From JBDSZL01 sp039925145 (GTDB taxonomy: Bacteria; Acidobacteriota; Vicinamibacteria; Vicinamibacterales; SCN-69-37), in NCBI GenBank assembly GCA_039925145.1, contig JBDSZL010000058.1, forward strand, positions 1 to 37,965: a stretch of 37,965 nt of DNA, read 5' to 3'. This document shows positions 6,516 to 13,060 of this stretch, in pieces. Below the pieces are notes generated by a model, which was not told where the DNA came from, ran no database searches, and worked only from the letters and a program-made list of their open reading frames with translations. The position numbers and the translations under genes are program-made. How positions within the stretch are numbered: position 1 is the stretch's first letter; each line of letters starts with the position of its first letter.

Positions 6516-7193
6516 CTAGCCTTCCCGCTTCAGCTTCTCTCGACGCGCCAGTTCAGCGGCTGATGGTTCCTGCGCGCCGTCGATGGTTTCCGTATTCACC
6601 TCGCCGCCGCGCACATACGTCGCGGCGATAAGCCCGCTCGGCGAAACGGCGCTGTGTGTCAATGTGAACGCGCGAGGCTGACCGTCCTCTGCAAACAAGC
6701 GCTTACCCCTGCCAAGCAGCACCGGGAAGGTGAACGTGCGGATCTCATCGACGAGGCCGGCGGCGAGCAACGCGTGCACGAGTTCTGTGCTGCCTTGCGT
6801 CACCAGGGCCGGACCGTCTTCTTGTTTGAGTTTCGCCACGTCATCCGCCGCGTCGCGCAATGCCATCGAGCCCTTCCACGTCAGGTCCACACCTTTGCGC
6901 GTTGCCACGTATTTGGTGATCCTGTTGAAGGTCTTTGCGATGTCATCGTATGGCCCGCCTTCGGCATACGGCCAGTGAGCCGCGAAGATCTCGTAGGTGC
7001 GGCGCCCGAGCAGCAGGTCGAACGGCTCGCCGAACAACTTGCCAACTTCCTCGCCGAACACCGGGTCAGTGTTCCCCGTAGGGGCGACCCAGCCGCCGAA
7101 CCTGAATCCGCCTGTGGGGTCTTCGTCCGGCCCGCCCGGGGCCTGCATCACGCCGTCCATCGAAACCATTGCGCCGACAATCACTTTTCTCAT
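6516..7193 (-). CDS. RibD C-terminal/dihydrofolate-reductase-like protein
   Basis: The 225-residue protein belongs to the RibD_C/DHFR-like superfamily of NAD(P)H-dependent reductases of unknown substrate. Typical motifs are the start MRKVIVGAMVSMDGVMQAPGGPDED, LLLGRRTYEIFAAHWP, KYVATRKGVDLTWKGS, the nucleotide-binding-like LVTQGSTELVHALLAAGLVDEI, and FPVLLGRGKRLF. The tail (residues about 195-225) is polar and variable. I chose ATG 7191-7193 because the first beta strand begins there in the family; an in-frame start at 7226 would add 11 residues with no homology-like content. The gene stands alone, convergent with nrsF. Such proteins are often called YciI/YwjB-like or 'deaminase/reductase' and their physiological role is mostly unknown. 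Confidence 0.85.
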   Translation of the reverse strand: MRKVIVGAMVSMDGVMQAPGGPDEDPTGGFRFGGWVAPTGNTDPVFGEEVGKLFGEPFDLLLGRRTYEIFAAHWPYAEGGPYDDIAKTFNRITKYVATRKGVDLTWKGSMALRDAADDVAKLKQEDGPALVTQGSTELVHALLAAGLVDEIRTFTFPVLLGRGKRLFAEDGQPRAFTLTHSAVSPSGLIAATYVRGGEVNTETIDGAQEPSAAELARREKLKREG

Positions 7194-7254
7194 GGGTTTC
7201 CCATTCGATACGTGCCGCGCGTACACGCGGCCAGCACTTACAACGTCAGCGTCC

Positions 7255-7760
7255 TCACCCGGCCGCCGTCGCTCGCGCCCGGACGATCACGCCTTTGCGT
7301 TTCGCCGAGACGCTGAGCTTACACGAGGACGCCGGACCGGTCGCGCCGCTGTACGCGACCGCCGGATTCAACTCCGGATGGAACTGCGGCACAGCGTAGC
7401 TGCGCCACCGTCTTGTTCGTCTCGCCCACTCTGCCTCGCTCAGCGGGTAGAACACTTCGGTCTGGCGCCGCATGCCGAAGTCGGTGTCCCAGACCAGATT
7501 TGAGCGCACCACCTTGGTGTAGTTACCCGTGAACCCGCGGGCGGTGTTCTTGTAATGCGCCATGAACCACTGCCAGTTCGACGGCCCGGCCGTGATGCGC
7601 GCGCCGTGCTGGTCCTGCCACCAGTCCTTCAACGTGAAGGACAGGCTGGCCGTACTCCGCGCGGTACGAGTTGTTGAGCATCCGGACTTCGGCGATCGCG
7701 TCGAGGTTGATCGTCTGCGCAAAGCGATGGACCCAGTCAAGGACTGTTAATAGTTGGGCT
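7255..7760 (-). pseudogene. Remnant of a TonB-dependent receptor (acidobacterial type)
   Basis: On the minus strand a plug-domain signature (INLDAIAEVRMLNNSYRAEYGQ, about 7725-7660) is followed, in another frame, by LSFTLKDWWQDQHGARITAG and then by barrel-like sequence: NYTKVVRSNLVWDTDFGMRR, EVFYPLSEAEW and QFHPELNPAVAYSGATG. These match the pattern of large acidobacterial TonB-dependent receptors, which have 1000 or more residues. Here plug and barrel pieces lie within 500 bases, with one frameshift near 7650 and no N-terminal carboxypeptidase-regulatory domain or C-terminal strand. The remnant is therefore frameshifted and internally deleted. The barrel assignment is less certain than the plug. 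Confidence 0.6.
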
Positions 7761-7883
7761 ACAGTCTGGACTGTGATCAGATGGCGGTGGTCAGATCGAC
7801 GTCTGACCGGGGAGCGCGCTGCCCACCAACGATTCGTGGCGGTCGGGCGTCGACAGCTCGATCTCGTGCGGCAGCCGTGACCG

Positions 7884-8342
7884 TCAGCGACGCTTGGCTG
7901 CCGCGGCCCTTGCGGCAAATGCCGCAGGGACGCCGACCCCAAGCATGTGAATCAGCAGGGCGTTCGCAAGGCCTGCGCCGCGGGGTAACCCTCCGCCGCC
8001 GGTCGCGGAGTGCGGAATCACGACCAGATACATGACCAGAAACGCGGCAAGGCCGTAAACCATCCCCGCGGGAATGAGATGGCGCCGCAGCACTGGAACG
8101 CCCCGTGAGAGCAAGACGCAGACGAGGACGATCATCGTCGCGATGAAGTAATGCAATCCGATGCCCAGGACGACAGTCGGCATGCCTCCGTCACGTGCCG
8201 CCGGTCCGATGAGGCCGGCGGCGATCCCCTGAAAGATCCGCCCGGGCTTCGCCCCTCGCAGGCCGAAGAAGATCATCGCGTCGAGCGCGTCCAGGGTTCC
8301 GACCACGAGGCCCCCGAGCAACGTGTACTTGAGCGTGCGCAT
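7884..8342 (-). CDS. Small polytopic membrane protein of unknown function
   Basis: The 152-residue protein has about four transmembrane segments: near residues 7-27 (YTLLGGLVVGTLDALDAMIFF), 55-80 (VVLGIGLHYFIATMIVLVCVLL), 90-110 (IPAGMVYGLAAFLVMYLVVI) and 125-145 (ALLIHMLGVGVPAAFAARAAA). A loop with GAKPGRIFQGIAAGLIGPAARDGG separates the first two. ATG 8342 is chosen because GAGAGG lies six bases upstream; a TTG directly before it is a weaker option. I know similar proteins only as conserved hypotheticals. Its neighbours (a receptor remnant downstream, the TPR gene divergent) give no functional hint. Confidence 0.75.
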   Translation of the reverse strand: MRTLKYTLLGGLVVGTLDALDAMIFFGLRGAKPGRIFQGIAAGLIGPAARDGGMPTVVLGIGLHYFIATMIVLVCVLLSRGVPVLRRHLIPAGMVYGLAAFLVMYLVVIPHSATGGGGLPRGAGLANALLIHMLGVGVPAAFAARAAAAKRR

Positions 8343-8533
8343 CAACAGCCTCTCAGCTTCATGGACGTAGCTCCGTCCGGACGCCAGCGCGCCCGCGCCG
8401 GTAGGGCTTCATCGTGTGAGGTCAGCGACAGCCAGTCGCGAGAACCGGGGAACCTCGATGTCTGCGGTCATGACCAGAGCGACGATAGCACCGGTCTATG
8501 TCCAGTCCGCGTGGGGCGGTTATCCCGCCATTC

Positions 8534-8542
8534 TGCTAAACT
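8534..8542 (+). promoter_or_regulatory. Extended -10 promoter element for the TPR gene
   Basis: TGCTAAACT matches the extended -10 pattern TGnTAnnnT. It lies about 63 bases before the ATG at 8605. No convincing -35 is visible. The intervening leader contains a C/G-rich run of near-repeats (GAGCCCC/GAGCTCC/GAGCCTC, about 8560-8597). Confidence 0.4.
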
Positions 8543-8604
8543 TCTGACCTTTGGCGCCGAGCCCCCGAGCTCCCGAGCCTCGAGCCCCAAGCCCCAGTGA
8601 GCTT

Positions 8605-9327
8605 ATGAAATCTCAGGAACGCCATCATCTGAAGCAGAACGAGTTCGCCCACACGGCCGGACGGGTGAGTGAAGTCGTCGTCGAGGATCGCAGCCGCATT
8701 CTGCTTTTCTCCGGAGTCGCGGTCCTGATCCTGGCCATCGCCGGGGGCTTCTTCTACTGGCGGGCGCACACCGCCAATCAGGCAGGCGCGTTGCTCGGCA
8801 CCGCGATGGCGACCGCTCAGGGGCAGGTGGCGCCGCCGTCAACTCTCCCAGGCGCCGCGCAAACGCCTGGCACATTCCCCACGGAGAAGGCGCGCGCGGA
8901 AGCGGCGATCAAGGCCTATCAGGAAGTCATCGCGGCGTACCCGAACACGGACGCGGCCAATGTTGCCCGTTATCAGCTGGCCTCCGAACTGCTGGCCGCG
9001 GGCCGCTTTGCGGAAGCCGCGGACAATTTCAGGAAGGTCGGCGACGCGGAGGCCTCGTCATTCCGGGGCGCGCTTGCTCGGCTCGGTCTGGCAGAAGCGC
9101 TGATGCAGGATGGCAAGCAGGACGAGGCGATCAAGACGTACACCGATCTGGCCGCCGCGCGTGACACCGCGCTGCCGCTGGATGGCGTGCTGATGGAGCT
9201 GGCGCGCGCCAATCTCAAGGCCGGCAAGACTCAGGATGCTCGCGCGGCCTTCAAGCGGGTCGTCGATGAGTTTCCCGAGTCCACGTACGCGACGGCCGCA
9301 CGCCAGCAGCTCACGGCGCTGAACTAA
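8605..9327 (+). CDS. Membrane-anchored TPR protein (YfgM-like)
   Basis: The 240-residue protein starts at ATG 8605 (MKSQERHHLKQNEFAHTAGRV); upstream in-frame codons lie in low-complexity sequence. An N-terminal cytoplasmic stretch is followed by one transmembrane helix at about residues 33-52 (ILLFSGVAVLILAIAGGFFYW). A linker and TPR repeats then run through residues 95-238, for example AIKAYQEVIAAYPNTDAANVARYQLASELLAAGRFAEAADNF and ARANLKAGKTQDARAAFKRVVDEFPESTYATAARQQL. This layout matches the TPR_21/YfgM family, which in E. coli associates with the SecYEG translocon and periplasmic chaperones. In this phylum the gene usually stands alone and the role is inferred. It converges on the agmatinase gene across a repeat array. 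Confidence 0.85.
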   Translation: MKSQERHHLKQNEFAHTAGRVSEVVVEDRSRILLFSGVAVLILAIAGGFFYWRAHTANQAGALLGTAMATAQGQVAPPSTLPGAAQTPGTFPTEKARAEAAIKAYQEVIAAYPNTDAANVARYQLASELLAAGRFAEAADNFRKVGDAEASSFRGALARLGLAEALMQDGKQDEAIKTYTDLAAARDTALPLDGVLMELARANLKAGKTQDARAAFKRVVDEFPESTYATAARQQLTALN

Positions 9328-9337
9328 GGTCGACGCC

Positions 9338-9442
9338 GGTCAGGAGACCGGGTCGGCGCGATCATCGGGTCAGGAGACCGGGTCTCCGCGATCATCAGAT
9401 CAGGAGACCGGGTCTCCGTGATAATCGGGGAGACCCGGTCTC
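9338..9442. repeat. 30-bp palindromic repeat array (three units plus an inverted half)
   Basis: Three near-identical 30-base units start at 9338, 9368 and 9398 (core TCAGGAGACCGGGTCTCC, then GCGATCATC). Units 2 and 3 each contain the odd-centred palindrome GGAGACC-G-GGTCTCC; unit 1 reads GGTCGG in that spot. An inverted copy (GGAGACCCGGTCTC, 9429-9442) can pair with unit 3 to form a 14-bp hairpin. The array fills the gap between two convergent genes and could serve as a two-way terminator. It resembles REP-type elements. Confidence 0.85.
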
Positions 9443-9556
9443 TTATACACCGTGCTACTTCACCAATCGCGCGCGACGCGCGTGTTTCCCAACACCGTGC
9501 CGCAGGATCTGGCATCCTCCAGCCGGCCGACGCGCACCTGGATTCGGGTGGTCCGG

Positions 9557-10453
9557 TCAGCGCTGCCCGAGCGCGAACTGATACGTCAGCAGCTTGTAGA
9601 CGAGCTTCGCCGCGATGAAGTTTGAGGAAACCATCCCCGCGATGGGGCATAGCTCCACGACATCACATGCGACGACGCGGCGCTGCTCGAATACCTTGCG
9701 GAGCAGCGAGGTGGCTTCGCGCCACGAGAAACCGCCAGGCTCCGGCGTGCCGACCGCCGGCACCATGCCCGGATCGAACCCGTCCAGATCGATCGTGATG
9801 TACACCGTCTCGGACAGAGACGCGACGACGCGATCGATCCACTGCGGGTCGTTGCGCATATTCCAGTCGTAGAAAATTGTGCTCCGCAGCGACGGCAGTG
9901 CTGCCGCTTCCTCGGCTGAGATGTTCCGGATGCCCACTTGCACGACTGGCGCGAAGTCGAGCGTCCGCCGCATGGCGCAGGCGTGGCTGTGGGCCTCGCC
10001 CAGGTAGGAGTCGCGCAAATCGGCGTGGGCGTCGAGCTGCAGCACGCTGAGGCCCGGATGGCGCGCGGCGGCGGCTGCCACCACGGGCGAGGTGATCGAG
10101 TGTTCGCCGCCCAGCATGACCAGGAATTTCCCGGTATCGAGCAGATTGCCGGCGATGCGCCGCAGTTCGGCCATGGCATCGGTGAGCGTCCCCTTGCTCA
10201 AGTCCACATCGCCGAGCGTGAACATGCCGCGGCCGTGCAGGTCGACCCCGAGCTCCTCGTCCCACAGCTCCACCTGGGCAGACGCGCGCAGCAACTCACC
10301 CGGGCCGAGCCGCGTACCTGAAACGTATGACGTCGTGCGCTCGAATGGCACGGGCAACACCACCGCCGCCGAGTCGGCAAACGACCGCCGTTCCGGTAGT
10401 TCCCCGCCGAACGGGTCTGCGTGCGGCTGGTAGCGGTCGGACGGGTCAGACAT
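9557..10453 (-). CDS. speB: Agmatinase
   Basis: The 298-residue ureohydrolase converts agmatine to putrescine and urea in the cytoplasm. Manganese ligands of the family are all present: H118 (GGEHS), D141, H143 and D145 (DAHADLR), and D222 and D224 (IDLDGFDP). Other conserved blocks are GTRLGPGELLRAS, AHSHACAMRR and GTPEPGGFSWRE. Length is normal for agmatinases. The ATG overlaps the stop of the upstream deoxyhypusine-synthase-like gene by one base (TGATG), so the two are co-translated. This places putrescine formation next to an aminobutyl-transfer enzyme. No arginine decarboxylase is present in the window. Confidence 0.92.
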   Translation of the reverse strand: MSDPSDRYQPHADPFGGELPERRSFADSAAVVLPVPFERTTSYVSGTRLGPGELLRASAQVELWDEELGVDLHGRGMFTLGDVDLSKGTLTDAMAELRRIAGNLLDTGKFLVMLGGEHSITSPVVAAAAARHPGLSVLQLDAHADLRDSYLGEAHSHACAMRRTLDFAPVVQVGIRNISAEEAAALPSLRSTIFYDWNMRNDPQWIDRVVASLSETVYITIDLDGFDPGMVPAVGTPEPGGFSWREATSLLRKVFEQRRVVACDVVELCPIAGMVSSNFIAAKLVYKLLTYQFALGQR

Positions 10454-11526
10454 CAGGGCTCCTGGAAGCGGTTGTCGGCAAGCGCGTGACCGTTCATCAC
10501 CAGGACGCGGCCGGACGGGTCGAACTCCGGACGTCTACGACGACGGCTCGACTCATGCGCAGTGCTCTCGAGCGCCGTCAGCAGCAGAGGCAGGGCGAGC
10601 GTCACATCGGCGTGCACGGTGACCTTCTCCGATTCGATCGACAGCTTGCCCCAGCTTTGCGCTTCTTCGAGGCTCGATCCGCTGGCGCCGCCGAAGTGCG
10701 GGACGTCGGTGACGATCTGAATGGCGAACTTGTGACCGCCGACGCGGTCGTCGTAGAACTCGGCCTGGACGCTCGCCTGGTTGATGAAGTTCTTGGGCGT
10801 GCCCCCGCCGAGCACAATGGTGGCCGTAGCAGGTTTGCGGATCACGATGTTGGCCGACTCGATAATGTCGCCGATGACGTCCACGTGGCCGGCCGTCGGA
10901 TCGCGGTGGCGAGCCTGCGAGAGCCCCATCCCAATGGAGGAATCGGCGATGGCCGGACAGAAGATCGGCACGTTGGCCAGGTAGGCGGCGGTGAGGATGC
11001 CGTCGTTGCCGGTTTCCAGCCAGAGGTACTCGCCGAGCTTGTAGAGGAACTCGCGGGTCGTGTAGGGACGCCGTTCAAGCTTGAGGACGAACGCGGCAAT
11101 CCACTCGTCGTTTTTGCAGAAGTCGTCTTCACTCGCGAGCGTGTCGTACACCCGATCGATCCGCTCCGCCGCCAACGCGGCATCGTCGAGCGTCGGCGAT
11201 CCGATGTAATGCCGACGACCGCGCGTTTCGTGCAGGTCGTGGTACAGGTTGGCACCCGTCGAGACGAGACAGTCGACGTAGCGGCGTTCGAGCATGTGGG
11301 CGATGGCGAGCCGCATGCCCCCGGCCGAGAGCGCTCCGGCCGTGCCAAGAAAGATCGTGACGTCGGCCGCGAGCATGCGCTCCCAGATGCGGCGCGCGGT
11401 GCCGAGGTTGCGTCCCTGGAACGAGGTGCGCTCCATCCGCTCGAGCACTGCGTCGGCCGAGAGTCCGGATTCGACGACGAACGGCTCGACCGGCTTGCGG
11501 AGAAAGCGTGACTTGCGGCGGCCCAT
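10453..11526 (-). CDS. Deoxyhypusine-synthase-like protein (possible homospermidine synthase)
   Basis: The 357-residue protein belongs to the deoxyhypusine synthase family. It has LGTAGALSAGGMR, VDCLVSTGANLYHDLHE, NDGILTAAYLANVPIFCPAIADSSIG and the lysine motif VLGGGTPKNFINQ (K245), the residue that carries the aminobutyl group from spermidine or putrescine in the family. True deoxyhypusine synthase modifies eIF5A, which bacteria lack. Bacterial homologs have been shown or proposed to make homospermidine or spermidine-related polyamines. The one-base overlap with agmatinase supports a polyamine role, with putrescine as acceptor. Which product forms cannot be read from sequence. The gene starts at ATG 11526, 22 bases after the solute-binding-protein gene ends. 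Confidence 0.85.
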   Translation of the reverse strand: MGRRKSRFLRKPVEPFVVESGLSADAVLERMERTSFQGRNLGTARRIWERMLAADVTIFLGTAGALSAGGMRLAIAHMLERRYVDCLVSTGANLYHDLHETRGRRHYIGSPTLDDAALAAERIDRVYDTLASEDDFCKNDEWIAAFVLKLERRPYTTREFLYKLGEYLWLETGNDGILTAAYLANVPIFCPAIADSSIGMGLSQARHRDPTAGHVDVIGDIIESANIVIRKPATATIVLGGGTPKNFINQASVQAEFYDDRVGGHKFAIQIVTDVPHFGGASGSSLEEAQSWGKLSIESEKVTVHADVTLALPLLLTALESTAHESSRRRRRPEFDPSGRVLVMNGHALADNRFQEP

Positions 11527-11548
11527 GAAGCCTTGATTCTAATCTGGA

Positions 11549-13060
11549 CTACTGACGGGACACGAACTGCAGAAATCTGAAGTCGGCGGTGGGAGACAGC
11601 GTGATCCCCGAGATGCCCGCCTGGCTGACGACGACGTTTGTCTTCGCCCAGAGACTGATCACCGGAGCCTCGTCGGCAATCAATCGTTGAGCTTCGACGT
11701 AGAGATCGCGTCGCTCGGCCGGCACGAGCGAGACCGCGGCGCGATCGAGCAGGCGGTCGACAGCGGGGTTCGCGTAGTAGCCACGGTTGAAGCCTTCTGG
11801 CGGCACCTGCGACGAATGGAACACGCGTCTGAGCATGTCTGGATCGGTCACGCCAACGAATTGCAGTGAGTAGATCTGCACGTTGCCACGCACGACATCG
11901 GCCATGAGCGTGGCGAACTCGTAGGAGCGCAAATCGAGCGCGATACCAATCTCGCGTAGCTGCTGCTGGATCACGGACGCCTGAAGACGCGGCTCCTCGG
12001 CGGTGGACGTCTTCAATGTCAGACGGAGCCGGGGTTGCGGGCCGTCTCCATCAGGATCGGCGAAGCCCGCGGCGTCGAGCAACTGGCGCGCCCGGGTGGG
12101 GTCGTAGCTGAAGTGGAAGACATCGGGCGCAGATGCCCACGACACAGATGGAAGAATGCCTGGCGTCTGCCGCGCCAGACCTCGTCGGAGGTACTTGACG
12201 ATGGCCTCGGTGTCGATCGCGTATCCGATCGCCTGGCGGACACGCGGATCGCGCAGGATCGGATCCCGCAGGTTGAACCCGAGGTAGGCCCAGTCGATGC
12301 CGGGTGCCTGGATAACACGAAGCCCGTCGCGCTGCTCGAGCTCGTGCACGACATCCGGCGCGATGTCGTTGACCACGAGATCCACGTCCCCCTTTCTCAG
12401 CTCGAGACTTCGCATCGTCTCGTCGGGTACGACCTTGAGGACGACCCCGGCGTTCTTCGGAGCGCCGGCGTAATAGTCGGGAAAGGGCACCAGCGTGACG
12501 TGGTCGTCGGGAACGAATTCGGTCAGGCGGTAGGGGCCGCTGCCGACGGGGGCGCGCGCGGCCTCGCGCCCCGTGCCTTCCGGCACGATGCCTGCGCCGG
12601 CGAGGTTGATGGGGAATGCGGCCGAGGCCTGGCGCAGACGGAACGCCACGGTATACCGATCGAGCACGTCAATCGAGGCGATGGCGCGGTACGCGCCCTT
12701 CTTCGAAGAGACGAACGCCGGGTCGAGGTAGCGCCTGAACGTGAAGGCCACGTCGGCAGACGTCATCTCGTGCCCGTTGTGAAACCGCACGCCGTGGGGA
12801 ATTTCTGCCACGTAGGTCTGCGAATCGGTGGTCTCGAAGCGCACCGCCAGATCGGGCACGACCTGGAGCTTGTCGTCGATTTTCAACAGCGAGCTGAACA
12901 CGAGCTGGCCGACACGTTGAGAGGCCTCGTCGATGCCAATCCCGGGATCGAGATTGGTGGGCGAGATGCGGATGCCGACGACCAGTGCCGGGGACCGAGG
13001 GGGAGTGGACAGGGTGCAGGCGGAAGCGGCCACGAGCGCGGCCAGTGCCACCCGGCGCAT
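11549..13060 (-). CDS. ABC-type solute-binding lipoprotein, family 5 (peptide/nickel type)
   Basis: The 503-residue protein has a signal peptide with a lipobox ending in cysteine 15 (LVAASAC), so it would be a lipoprotein. The family-5 solute-binding fold follows (DppA/OppA-like), with SSLLKIDDKLQVVPDLA, GVRFHNGHEMTSADVAFTFRR, PVGSGPYRL, YLGFNLRDPILRDPRVRQAIGYAID and LLDAAGFADPDGDG. It would deliver peptides or similar solutes to an ABC transporter, but no permease or ATPase gene is present. The ATG at 13060 overlaps the mutS stop by one base (TGATG); a GTG at 13063 is an alternative. The gene is thus coupled to mutS, with no functional link apparent. Confidence 0.88.
   Translation of the reverse strand: MRRVALAALVAASACTLSTPPRSPALVVGIRISPTNLDPGIGIDEASQRVGQLVFSSLLKIDDKLQVVPDLAVRFETTDSQTYVAEIPHGVRFHNGHEMTSADVAFTFRRYLDPAFVSSKKGAYRAIASIDVLDRYTVAFRLRQASAAFPINLAGAGIVPEGTGREAARAPVGSGPYRLTEFVPDDHVTLVPFPDYYAGAPKNAGVVLKVVPDETMRSLELRKGDVDLVVNDIAPDVVHELEQRDGLRVIQAPGIDWAYLGFNLRDPILRDPRVRQAIGYAIDTEAIVKYLRRGLARQTPGILPSVSWASAPDVFHFSYDPTRARQLLDAAGFADPDGDGPQPRLRLTLKTSTAEEPRLQASVIQQQLREIGIALDLRSYEFATLMADVVRGNVQIYSLQFVGVTDPDMLRRVFHSSQVPPEGFNRGYYANPAVDRLLDRAAVSLVPAERRDLYVEAQRLIADEAPVISLWAKTNVVVSQAGISGITLSPTADFRFLQFVSRQ

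Noticed and set aside
7985..8010. GTAACC as a further ECF promoter
   Set aside because: Followed after 16 bases by GGAG and located inside the small membrane-protein gene.
9338..9442. Possible CRISPR array
   Set aside because: The 30-base units are directly contiguous with no unique spacers, and no cas gene is near.
10327..11511. 394-codon open frame on the plus strand
   Set aside because: Antisense to the deoxyhypusine-synthase-like gene, with no recognizable motif.
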